Shown here: positions 1-5,766 of the stretch, piece after piece | How the letters are laid out: each line of letters begins with the position of its first letter | Position numbering within the stretch: the first letter of the stretch is position 1 | Origin: Campylobacteraceae bacterium | Lineage (GTDB): Bacteria; Campylobacterota; Campylobacteria; Campylobacterales; Sulfurovaceae | Length of the DNA stretch: 9,752 nucleotides | NCBI GenBank assembly: GCA_027083075.1 | Contig: JALWQQ010000001.1 | Span: 1-9,752, forward strand | Direction of reading: 5' to 3' | Translations under genes and position numbers: made by a program | Notes under the pieces: model-generated | The model's database searches: none | Told to the model about the DNA's origin: nothing | The model's input: only the letters and a program-made list of their open reading frames with translations

Positions 1-25
1 TGCTTAGATCAAGCCCCTCGAACAT
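1..25 (-). CDS. YbaB/EbfC-family nucleoid-associated protein, N-terminal fragment
   Basis: Only the first eight codons lie in the window, reading MFEGLDLS, and the frame is open to the window edge. The ATG overlaps the panD stop in a TGATG junction, which is typical of translational coupling. I recall a small YbaB/EbfC-type DNA-binding protein directly downstream of panD in other Campylobacterota such as Helicobacter, and the start resembles such proteins. The identity therefore rests on synteny and a very short peptide, so it is tentative; that a coupled gene starts here is more certain. Confidence 0.5.
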
Positions 26-393
26 CACTCCAGTCCTTCAAATGCCTGTGCTATCGTATTGTCGTCATTGAGGATCACGATCTTCGGCTTGAAGCGATCC
101 GCCTCCTCTTCACTCATCTCGGCGTAGGCGATAATGATGATCTTGTCGCCCTTGTGCACTTTGCGTGCCGCCGCACCATTGAGGCAGATATCGCCTTTGC
201 CGCGTTCACCCGGTATGATATAGGTCGAAAAGCGTTCACCGTTGTTGACATTGACGATGTCCACCTTCTGCCCCACACGCATCTGTGCCGCTTCCAAAAG
301 CGCGGCATCGACGGTGATGGAGCCGACATAGTTCAGGTTGGCATCAGTCACTGTTGCACGGTGCAACTTGCTATAGAGCATCGTAATCGTCAT
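25..393 (-). CDS. panD: Aspartate 1-decarboxylase proenzyme
   Basis: Converts L-aspartate to beta-alanine for pantothenate and coenzyme A synthesis, as a cytosolic tetramer. The 122-aa product aligns over its full length with the family from memory. It begins [20 protein letters not shown], and the self-cleavage site is Gly24-Ser25 within YVGS; Ser25 would become the pyruvoyl cofactor. The conserved RFSTY segment puts Arg54 and Tyr58 at the positions known in the E. coli enzyme, and the NGAAA motif follows at about residues 72-76. The start is supported by a GGGGAGA ribosome-binding site just upstream. The gene overlaps the next one by one base and has its own promoter in the gap behind the ferredoxin gene. 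Nothing appears degraded. Confidence 0.96.
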   Translation of the reverse strand: MTITMLYSKLHRATVTDANLNYVGSITVDAALLEAAQMRVGQKVDIVNVNNGERFSTYIIPGERGKGDICLNGAAARKVHKGDKIIIIAYAEMSEEEADRFKPKIVILNDDNTIAQAFEGLE

Positions 394-425
394 CGGATCT
401 CCCCGATCGTAAAATCTCTAACGGG

Positions 426-454
426 ATTATACCCTATTTCCTATCATACGCAAA
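426..454 (-). promoter_or_regulatory. panD promoter
   Basis: On the minus strand a perfect TATAAT (426-431) is preceded, after a 17-base spacer, by TTTGCG (449-454) as a weak -35 element. This predicts a transcript start near 419, about 26 bases before the panD ATG and just ahead of its ribosome-binding site. It suggests panD and the following gene need not depend on read-through from the ferredoxin gene. Confidence 0.65.
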
Positions 455-482
455 ATCGTGAAGCAATGGTGAAGCGAAGCTA

Positions 483-499
483 AGCGCGTCTATCGCGCT
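483..499 (-). terminator. Hairpin at the end of the ferredoxin gene
   Basis: AGCGCG and CGCGCT form a perfect 6-bp GC-rich stem around a 5-base loop. The ferredoxin stop codon (490-492) lies in the loop. No T-run follows on the minus strand, so this is at best a weak intrinsic terminator; an mRNA 3'-end protecting hairpin is equally possible. Confidence 0.35.
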
Positions 500-867
500 A
501 CTTCCGAGGGCGGTACCGGCTCTGCCCACATCTCATCGGGGATGCGATACTCTTCGACAACATTGCCGCCGATGATATGCTCGTCTATGATACGGTCGAT
601 CTTTTCTTTGGTCAGCCCCACGTACATCACATGCCCGGGCTCTACCAACATCACGGGACCTTGCTGGCATCGCCCCAAACATCCCGTCTGAACGGGCTGT
701 ACCGTTGCGATGATGCCCTTTTGCATCAAGCTCTGCGCCAGATGCTGAAAGAGCTGCTGCGACTCGGGGTCGTCTTGGCGCACGCAACTGGGCTTGGGCA
801 TGCCCGGCGGTGCGGACTGCTGGCATTTGAAGATATAAAATGCAGGTCTGGGAATTCCGGGTGTCAT
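490..867 (-). CDS. Thioredoxin-like [2Fe-2S] ferredoxin
   Basis: A 125-aa soluble electron-carrier candidate. Four cysteines have the spacing of thioredoxin-fold ferredoxins (NuoE/Shethna-type): Cys15 in FYIFKC, Cys28 in KPSC, then Cys63 and Cys67 in TGCLGRCQQGP. This matches the first pair of ligands after the first strand and the second C-x3-C pair in the later loop. The segment PVMLVEPGHVMYVGLTKEKI and the closing helix with the IGG motif are also typical. The start follows a strong AAGGAGT ribosome-binding site. It is transcribed divergently from the hemerythrin operon and sits upstream of panD. The redox partner is not evident from the neighbours. The fold and cluster are well supported, the physiological role is not. 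Confidence 0.85.
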   Translation of the reverse strand: MTPGIPRPAFYIFKCQQSAPPGMPKPSCVRQDDPESQQLFQHLAQSLMQKGIIATVQPVQTGCLGRCQQGPVMLVEPGHVMYVGLTKEKIDRIIDEHIIGGNVVEEYRIPDEMWAEPVPPSEVAR

Positions 868-901
868 AGCGACTCCTTACAATAGTGGTTTAATTAAGAG
901 T

Positions 902-907
902 ATTTTA
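902..907 (-). promoter_or_regulatory. Possible -10 element for the ferredoxin gene
   Basis: TAAAAT on the minus strand lies 35 bases before the ATG in an AT-rich stretch. No convincing -35 is seen, which is common in this phylum. It is the best candidate in the divergent spacer, but weak. Confidence 0.35.
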
Positions 908-936
908 CTCCGAATATCTTAATCGCAGATGAAGCG

Positions 937-972
937 TGTTAATTTTTAAAAACTTATCATATAATAAACATC
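937..972 (+). promoter_or_regulatory. Promoter of the hemerythrin operon
   Basis: A perfect TATAAT at 960-965 lies 31 bases before the hemerythrin ATG and predicts a start near 972. A poor -35 (TGTTAA, 937-942) is followed by a T/A-rich tract. The weak -35 would suit activation by a regulator, but I could not find a clean symmetrical operator. Confidence 0.6.
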
Positions 973-996
973 ACGTTATGTTTCTAAGGGGGTTGC

Positions 997-1434
997 ATGA
1001 GACTATCACAACAGTTAACACAACAACATCGCGACTGCGATGCGCAGTATTCACAAAGCGAAGCGGCGGTTGCCAAAGAGGTGTGGCAAGAGGCAAAAGA
1101 GCGCTTTGCCGATTTTAGCGACAAAACGCTACAGCACTTTCACTACGAAGAGCAGCATCTGTTCCCTGCTTTTGAAGCGGCTACGGGTATCACGGAAGGT
1201 CCCACGAAGGTGATGCGCTATGAGCACGAGCAGATACACAAGCTCATCGACAAGATGAAAGAGGCATTAGAACAAGAGGATAAAGAGGTGTTTCTCTCTT
1301 TGGGCGAATCGATGATGATCTTGCTGCAACAGCACAATATGAAAGAGGAGCAGATGCTCTATCGCATGTGCGAAATGCAGCTGCCAAGAGAGAGTTACGA
1401 AGCGGTACTGAAAGTCTTGGAGCAGGGCGCATAG
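997..1434 (+). CDS. Hemerythrin-like (HHE) diiron protein
   Basis: A 145-aa single-domain, all-helical protein expected to bind a non-heme diiron centre and to carry or sense O2 or NO, or to repair Fe-S and iron centres under stress. Ligand candidates are in the usual order: His11 in QQHRDCD, His47 and Glu51 in HFHYEEQHLFP, His77 and His81 in YEHEQIH, and His113 with Glu117 in QQHNMKEEQMLY. There is no signal peptide or membrane segment, so it should be cytosolic. The ATG follows an AAGGGGG ribosome-binding site. It is the first gene of a three-gene operon; the next begins two bases after its stop. HHE proteins of this kind often accompany DUF2249 and NnrS-type genes in nitrogen-oxide or nitrosative-stress loci, which supports that reading without proving it. 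Confidence 0.88.
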   Translation: MRLSQQLTQQHRDCDAQYSQSEAAVAKEVWQEAKERFADFSDKTLQHFHYEEQHLFPAFEAATGITEGPTKVMRYEHEQIHKLIDKMKEALEQEDKEVFLSLGESMMILLQQHNMKEEQMLYRMCEMQLPRESYEAVLKVLEQGA

Positions 1435-1436
1435 CA

Positions 1437-1694
1437 ATGGTGCGATACGAACGACACCTTCTTGATGCACGCGAGATGGAGCATCCCGAGCCCTTGCAGC
1501 GCGCTACGGCGATCTTGCGAAACTTGAGCAAGGAGGCGTACCTCTATATGTTGCACCGCAAAAAGCCGCTGCCGCTACTGGAGATCGCGGAGCGTGCGGG
1601 GTTACGCTTTTGTGCCCGAGAAGACGATGGCGGCACATGGCACATCGTCATCACACCCGCCGAGATGGACCCCAAGGATCTCTGCGATGTTTGA
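1437..1694 (+). CDS. DUF2249 domain protein
   Basis: An 85-aa protein whose core matches DUF2249: an LDAREMEHPEPLQR opening, a helix, then EAYLYMLHRKKPLPLLEI, and a C-terminal strand region with GGTWHIVI. The family has a TusA/SirA-like alpha-beta fold and is repeatedly found beside hemerythrins and denitrification or nitrosative-stress genes; its biochemical role is unsettled. The frame is open upstream to 1368, but the ATG at 1437 fits because it lies two bases after the hemerythrin stop and the domain starts right after it. The 3' end overlaps the next gene by 8 bases (ATGTTTGA), so translation is likely coupled. One cysteine (Cys59) lies in the domain; it is not the N-terminal catalytic cysteine of TusA. 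Confidence 0.82.
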   Translation: MVRYERHLLDAREMEHPEPLQRATAILRNLSKEAYLYMLHRKKPLPLLEIAERAGLRFCAREDDGGTWHIVITPAEMDPKDLCDV

Positions 1695-2946
1695 TAACCA
1701 AGGGCTTTCGCTTGAACAAGCACCACCGATCAAGGTAGTCTTTACCCTCTTTGCCGCCGCTTTGTTGTGGGCGCTTATCGGAAGTATCGCATATCTACTT
1801 TTTGCGCAAAGCAAAGATCTCGATAGCGCTTTTTTTATCCATATCTGGACGCTTGGTATAATGGGCAATCTCATCTTCGGTGCGCTCTTTCAGATGCTAC
1901 CCGTCATCGCGGGCGTTGCGATGAGATCACCTTGGCGCGATACGCGTATAGTTGTAACCGGTCTCAACCTCGGGCTTATCGCGCTACTTTACGGCTTTGT
2001 TACGCATTATGCCGGCACTTTTTGGCTTGCCGCAACGCTTCTAGGCGTTACGCTACTCTATATCACTCTCAAGATATTCGTTGCGCTCTACCATTTTAAA
2101 GAGAAGGGCGATACGGCGCAAAGCATGATGTATGCACTCGGCTTCATCCCCTTCGTGCTACTCTCGGCACTGCTGCTTATCGGCATATTGAGCGGCGTTA
2201 CCGCTACACTCTCGACCCACTATACGGCTCTGCGCTTTTTGCACCCGCACCTCGGACTTTGGGGTTGGATGGGGATGCTCATCGTAGCGGTCGCGCTGCA
2301 AGTCGTCCCGATGTTTTATGTGACCCCCGCCTACCCGAAGCGCCTCCATACGCTCTTTTTTGCGGCGTTGCTTGCTCTCTTGCTTTTCGGCTTTATGCAA
2401 AGCGAAACAGGAGATACGACAATGGTACGTATTGTAGGTGGCGCACTTTGGGGCGTATTTGGACTTGTCACGCTATGGCTTTTACGCAAAAAGAGGCGCG
2501 CGCTCTGGGATGCAAGCGCCAAACTCTGGGCACTCGGTGCAGCACTACTGCTTCTACAGGCTACTGCTGCCTTGGTTCCGCCGGGTTTTACGCAAGGCTG
2601 TGATCTCTCACTGCTGCTTTTTGCGCTCTTTGTGCACACTATCGCCGTAGCAATGCTGCTAAAGATCATCCCTTTTTTGACATGGTTTCACCTCAACGCC
2701 CAAGGCTATTTTGATGCACCGATGATGCACGATATCCTCTCGCATCGCAACGCCAACCGCATCTTCTATCTACACCTTACAGCAATACTGCTCTTTATGC
2801 TCTCTCGTTTCGTTCCTACTCTACAGCCACTTGCCGCCATAGCGATGCTCTGCGAAGCCGTTGCGCTTGCATGGCTACTCTATCATGCGGTAAGTGCCTA
2901 TCGCCATACGCAAAAACACGGGATGCGGATGACAGTTAACGGATAA
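1687..2946 (+). CDS. 12-TM membrane protein, NnrS/heme-copper oxidase subunit I-like
   Basis: A 419-aa inner-membrane protein with about 12 hydrophobic helices, near residues 15-40, 48-76, 87-105, 110-135, 150-172, 185-210, 219-238, 247-266, 278-297, 307-333, 360-375 and 380-403. Histidines sit at helix starts or within helices: His52 (HIWTLGIMG), His186 and His188 (HPHLGLWGW), His317 and His336. Several are followed by Q-x-x-PV or Q-x-x-PM motifs (FQMLPV, LQVVPM), a pattern recalling CcoN/NorB-like and NnrS proteins that bind heme or copper. NnrS proteins relieve nitrosative stress. The start is ATG 1687, behind AAGGA at 1674, not the longer upstream frame, which runs inside the DUF2249 gene. 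The last codons lie in a 7-bp repeat tract, so the extreme C-terminus may be recent. The exact family is unsure; the membrane topology is clear. Confidence 0.72.
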   Translation: MFDNQGLSLEQAPPIKVVFTLFAAALLWALIGSIAYLLFAQSKDLDSAFFIHIWTLGIMGNLIFGALFQMLPVIAGVAMRSPWRDTRIVVTGLNLGLIALLYGFVTHYAGTFWLAATLLGVTLLYITLKIFVALYHFKEKGDTAQSMMYALGFIPFVLLSALLLIGILSGVTATLSTHYTALRFLHPHLGLWGWMGMLIVAVALQVVPMFYVTPAYPKRLHTLFFAALLALLLFGFMQSETGDTTMVRIVGGALWGVFGLVTLWLLRKKRRALWDASAKLWALGAALLLLQATAALVPPGFTQGCDLSLLLFALFVHTIAVAMLLKIIPFLTWFHLNAQGYFDAPMMHDILSHRNANRIFYLHLTAILLFMLSRFVPTLQPLAAIAMLCEAVALAWLLYHAVSAYRHTQKHGMRMTVNG

Positions 2947-2964
2947 CGGTTAGCGGTTAACGGT
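2935..2964 (+). repeat. Heptamer tandem repeat, GTTAACG type
   Basis: Four 7-bp units in a row: GTTAACG, GATAACG, GTTAGCG, GTTAACG, then GT. The first unit and part of the second lie inside the 3' end of the membrane-protein gene, whose TAA stop (2944-2946) falls in unit two. Such short heptanucleotide repeats are known from intergenic DNA of cyanobacteria and some other bacteria. No function can be read from them. Confidence 0.75.
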
Positions 2965-2973
2965 ATGGAGCAG

Positions 2974-2992
2974 GGGGCTTTAGCCCCGTTTT
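2974..2992 (+). terminator. Rho-independent terminator of the hemerythrin operon
   Basis: GGGGC, a TTTA loop and GCCCC (2974-2987) form a GC-rich stem, which can be extended by one pair with a smaller loop, followed by GTTTT. It lies 28 bases after the stop of the membrane-protein gene. The reverse strand has no T-run, so it should act on the plus strand only. Confidence 0.75.
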
Positions 2993-2993
2993 G

Positions 2994-3065
2994 GATGAAA
3001 GTGAAGCGTGAAGAGTGAAGGGTGATGAGATAAGGTTTGGTGTTAATGAGAAATGAGAAATGAGG
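2994..3065 (+). repeat. Heptamer-phased repeats, GTGAAGN and GAAATGA types
   Basis: From 2994 the DNA reads in 7-bp steps: GATGAAA, GTGAAGC, GTGAAGA, GTGAAGG, GTGATGA, GATAAGG, TTTGGTG, TTAATGA, GAAATGA, GAAATGA. Two different heptamer families therefore keep one common 7-bp phase across a degenerate middle. The tract fills the spacer between the convergent membrane-protein and murE genes. No ORF is supported in it. Confidence 0.7.
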
Positions 3066-3099
3066 AACCGAAGGAGGGTGTGCTTAGTTTTTAAAAGTT

Positions 3100-4395
3100 T
3101 CAACGAAGAGCTAAAATCTCTCTGACCACTTCACGGTCATCAAAGGGTATCTTTTTGCCCTTGATCTCTTGGTAGGTCTCGTCACCTTTGCCCAGTATCA
3201 TCAAGACTTCTCCCTCTTGAAGCGACGCTATCGCCATCTCGATCGCTAAGCGCCGATCCGGGGTAGCGACGACGCGATCCTCTTTACCGCGTAGACCGAC
3301 CAAGATATCTTCCAAGATCGCTTCGGGCTGTTCGTCGCGGGGATTGTCGGAAGTGACATAGATGCGCTTGGCGTACTGTCCCGCCACCGCGCCCATCTGC
3401 GGACGCTTCTTTTTATCGCGATTGCCGCCTGCGCCGAAGAGAACCACCAACTCTTTGTCGCGCATCGCATCCAAGACTTGACGCATCCCGTCGGCAGTAT
3501 GAGCAAAATCGACGATAACCAGCGGATCTCGGCTCACCACCTCCATGCGCCCCGCCACACCGCCAAAGTGCTCGGTCATGTCACAGATCTCTTGTAGCGG
3601 TTTTTGCGTCAACATTGAAACACTGCCAATCGCCGCCATGAGATTGTAGAGATTGAAAAGCCCCTGCATCGGCGAATGAAAGACCGCCTCCTCTTGCAGA
3701 TGCTTGATATAGGCGGTAATGCCATCCTTGAGGGAAAAGGCTTGCACTTTAAAGGTGGCGGGTTCATCCACGCCGTAAGTTTGCGCGCCGATCGGATTGT
3801 AGTCGATCTTGTCGATATCGTCTTTGTTAAGCAGTTTCGGACTCTCGTCGGCAAAAAAGAGGCTCTTGATGCGGCGATACTCCTCGAGCGTTCCATGATA
3901 GTCGAGATGATCGCTTGTAACATTGGTATGCACCTTGAGTGCAAACACTATCCCCTCGATACGCGCCTGATCGATCGCGTGCGAACTAACCTCCATCACA
4001 AAGTAACTACAGCCAAGATCACGCGTGCGCTTCATATTGTAAAGCGTATGCAAGATCGAAGGGGTAGTCATCGCTTTCTCTTCAAGGCGCGTTTCGTCGG
4101 CAAAGAGCCCGCGCGTCCCTTGTAGTGCCGGCTTTTCTCCCAGATCCAAAAGCAACGAGTAGATCGCTGCCGTCACGGTCGTTTTACCGTTGGTGCCTGT
4201 TACGCCGACTACCTTAAGCGAAGAGAGTTGCCATATCTCGATCAGCTCTTCGGGAGTAATATAGCGCGGCTTATCCTCAAGGGTATCGAAGTAGCGGCTG
4301 TTTTGCGCTGTCTTTAAAAAGAGTGTCTCATTGTCAAGCGCGGTAGTATCGTCGCTTAGGTAACGATATCCCTCATAGTCAAATGCAACCTTCAC
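3100..4395 (-). CDS. murE: UDP-MurNAc-L-Ala-D-Glu:meso-diaminopimelate ligase
   Basis: Cytosolic ATP-dependent ligase that adds the third residue, meso-diaminopimelate, to the peptidoglycan precursor. The 431-aa product shows the Mur ligase hallmarks: P-loop GVTGTNGKTT (64-73), TTP near 110, MEVSSHA (134-140), TSDHLDYHG (160-168), the EYRRIKSLFF segment with the probable carbamylated Lys177, the FAHTADGM segment, and SDNPRDE with the DNPR signature (350-353) that selects diaminopimelate. ILGKGDETYQ follows near 400. It is shorter than the E. coli enzyme (about 495 aa) because the N-terminal uridine-binding domain is reduced to about 60 residues; I recall the same in Helicobacter. It starts with GTG two bases after the preceding stop, with AGAGGAAG upstream, and ends the nfu-type operon. 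Confidence 0.95.
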   Translation of the reverse strand: MKVAFDYEGYRYLSDDTTALDNETLFLKTAQNSRYFDTLEDKPRYITPEELIEIWQLSSLKVVGVTGTNGKTTVTAAIYSLLLDLGEKPALQGTRGLFADETRLEEKAMTTPSILHTLYNMKRTRDLGCSYFVMEVSSHAIDQARIEGIVFALKVHTNVTSDHLDYHGTLEEYRRIKSLFFADESPKLLNKDDIDKIDYNPIGAQTYGVDEPATFKVQAFSLKDGITAYIKHLQEEAVFHSPMQGLFNLYNLMAAIGSVSMLTQKPLQEICDMTEHFGGVAGRMEVVSRDPLVIVDFAHTADGMRQVLDAMRDKELVVLFGAGGNRDKKKRPQMGAVAGQYAKRIYVTSDNPRDEQPEAILEDILVGLRGKEDRVVATPDRRLAIEMAIASLQEGEVLMILGKGDETYQEIKGKKIPFDDREVVREILALR

Positions 4396-4397
4396 CG

Positions 4398-4973
4398 CTA
4401 CGCTTCCTCTGCCTTGCGATAGAGCATCAAGACCTCTTGGTCGTTACCGAAAAGGTGCGCCACACCGTCAAGATAACTTAGTGCCTCCGCTTTGTACCCT
4501 TCGGCAATGAGACGTTCGACGAAGTCTATGAACTCCTCTTTTTGGCTAATGATCACCTTGGTTGAGAAGATGATATCCTCAAAGGCGCGCTTGAAACTGC
4601 CCTTCTCCTCTACGATGCGCACAAAATCCTCATAGCCGATCCCTTCACCATACTCGATCACTTCGCGCACCGACTGCGCGTCGTGCTCAAGTACTATTTC
4701 GGTCGTATTGCGCACGATGCTATCCATGAGTGTCACGATCGTCTCGAAGGCGTTGTCACGCTCCTCTTTGATGATATGGTAGTATTCGAAAAGCGCCTGC
4801 GCCTCTATCTCGTTCTCTTTGCCCATATCGCTCAAAAAGGCGCCGATTTTCGCCTCTTCGCTATCGGGGCAGCTCTGCAACGCCTCGCCAAATGCGATCA
4901 ATGCCGTATCGAAATCGCCTTGCAAAAAGTGCGCTTCGGCGCGCCGTAAGAGATCCTCTATCTCCTTCCGCAT
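4398..4973 (-). CDS. Conserved hypothetical TPR-like protein between nfu and murE
   Basis: A 191-aa acidic, helical, soluble protein with no signal peptide or membrane segment. Residues about 5-40 (LLRRAEAHFLQGDFDTALIA onward, ending near SCPDSEEAK) read as one TPR-like helix pair. A weaker similar pair appears near the C-terminus (LIAEGYKAEALSYLDG followed by LFGNDQEVLMLY). No catalytic motif is visible. The ATG follows AAAGGA located between the genes. It sits 13 bases after the nfu-type gene and 2 bases before murE, so all three should share a transcript. I recall an equivalent unknown gene between these two in Helicobacter, which suggests a conserved but unexplained linkage. A role as adaptor for cell-wall synthesis or Fe-S delivery is speculation. 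Confidence 0.75.
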   Translation of the reverse strand: MRKEIEDLLRRAEAHFLQGDFDTALIAFGEALQSCPDSEEAKIGAFLSDMGKENEIEAQALFEYYHIIKEERDNAFETIVTLMDSIVRNTTEIVLEHDAQSVREVIEYGEGIGYEDFVRIVEEKGSFKRAFEDIIFSTKVIISQKEEFIDFVERLIAEGYKAEALSYLDGVAHLFGNDQEVLMLYRKAEEA

Positions 4974-4986
4974 CCTCGGCTATCCT

Positions 4987-5265
4987 TTATGCCAACTGCT
5001 CAAGCTTATCTTCAAACCCCACAGGAACATTGATCACTTTGATCTCGGGATGAATAAGGGTTTGCATCTGACGCTCTATGCCGTACTTGAGTGTCGTGCC
5101 GCTACTGGCGCATCCGACACAAGCACCTTGTAGTTGTACATAGACATTACCGTCTTTGATAGCGATCAGCTTTACATCGCCACCGTCCATCTGAATAGAA
5201 GGGCGCACCTTGGCAATCACATTATTTACCGCCGGTTCAAGCTCTTCATCGGTAAAGGGTATCAT
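4987..5265 (-). CDS. NFU/NifU C-terminal domain Fe-S scaffold protein
   Basis: A 92-aa single-domain protein that carries or delivers Fe-S clusters to apoproteins, bridging a cluster between two subunits. The signature is complete: a helix with IAKVRPSIQMDGGDVKLIAI, then VQLQGACVGCASSGTTLK with the C-x2-C pair Cys49 and Cys52, followed by the typical helix ending in a PEI segment. The frame extends to an ATG at 5289, but the ATG at 5265 (MIPFTDEE) is preferred because AAGGAA lies just before it and the longer version lacks a ribosome-binding site and starts with unrelated residues. It is the first gene of the operon with the TPR-like protein and murE. The N-terminal IscU-like and central domains of full NifU are absent, as is normal for this subfamily. 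Confidence 0.92.
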   Translation of the reverse strand: MIPFTDEELEPAVNNVIAKVRPSIQMDGGDVKLIAIKDGNVYVQLQGACVGCASSGTTLKYGIERQMQTLIHPEIKVINVPVGFEDKLEQLA

Positions 5266-5310
5266 CGGTTTCCTTTTTACTACAAGCATCGGCTTGGTAT
5301 CTGTTGCGAT

Positions 5311-5319
5311 ATTATACCA
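5311..5319 (-). promoter_or_regulatory. Extended -10 promoter for the nfu-murE operon
   Basis: On the minus strand TGGTATAAT is a perfect -10 with the TG extension. It predicts a start near 5304 and a leader of about 39 bases. No good -35 is seen, as expected for extended -10 promoters. The rest of the 135-base spacer holds only the weak hairpin after rplQ. Confidence 0.7.
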
Positions 5320-5387
5320 CGCAAGATTAATAACGGCTTTGGGTAAATGAAAAAGAGTATTTGTGTAGAAAAGAAGTAGGATCGATC

Positions 5388-5403
5388 TAAGGCAAACGCC
5401 CTA
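5388..5403 (-). terminator. Weak terminator-like hairpin after rplQ
   Basis: TAGGGC, loop GTTT and GCCTTA pair over six positions with one G-U. The rplQ stop codon is part of the stem. A C/T-rich tract follows only about 13 bases later, so it is a poor intrinsic terminator; read-through into the nfu operon is possible. Confidence 0.3.
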
Positions 5404-5751
5404 AACCAATTCGATGATCGCCATATCGGCAGCATCACCGCGGCGGGTACGCGTCTTGATGATGCGCGTATATCCGCCGTTACGCTCCGCGTAGCGAGGG
5501 GCGATCTCACCCATCAATTTTTTGGTCGCCTCTTTGTCTTGCAACATCGCAAAGACGGCTCTATGGGCGTTAAAGTCGCCCTTTTTCGCTTTTGTAACGA
5601 GTTTTTCGTAGTAGCTACGAAGCTCTTTGGCTTTGGGAAGCGTCGTTTCGATCCTCTCTTCGCGCGTCAATGCGATTGAGAGATTTTTAAGCAACGCCGC
5701 TCTATGCGCCGAAGTGCGTCCCAATTTTCTATATCCGTGCTTATGTCTCAT
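5401..5751 (-). CDS. rplQ: 50S ribosomal protein L17
   Basis: The 116-aa product starts [20 protein letters not shown], the nearly invariant L17 opening, and continues with [18 protein letters not shown] and the closing [20 protein letters not shown]. It binds 23S rRNA near the polypeptide exit tunnel. Length is normal for a bacterial L17. The ATG follows AAAGGA, 15 bases after the rpoA stop. It is the last gene of the alpha operon, as in most bacteria. Confidence 0.98.
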   Translation of the reverse strand: MRHKHGYRKLGRTSAHRAALLKNLSIALTREERIETTLPKAKELRSYYEKLVTKAKKGDFNAHRAVFAMLQDKEATKKLMGEIAPRYAERNGGYTRIIKTRTRRGDAADMAIIELV

Positions 5752-5766
5752 GACCTATCCTTTTGC

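Noticed and set aside
938..953. Possible CRP/FNR- or NssR-type operator in front of the hemerythrin operon
   Set aside because: GTTAA is present, but the second half-site does not match; the tract is mostly an A/T run and symmetry is poor.
2935..3065. CRISPR array or mobile-element end
   Set aside because: Units are 7 bp with no spacers, no long inverted repeats and no transposase or cas gene nearby.
3676..4125. Plus-strand open frame of 149 codons
   Set aside because: Antisense to the centre of murE, with no family resemblance.
5266..5289. Eight-residue longer N-terminus for the NFU-type protein
   Set aside because: No ribosome-binding site precedes the upstream ATG, whereas AAGGAA stands right before the inner ATG; the extra residues overlap that site.
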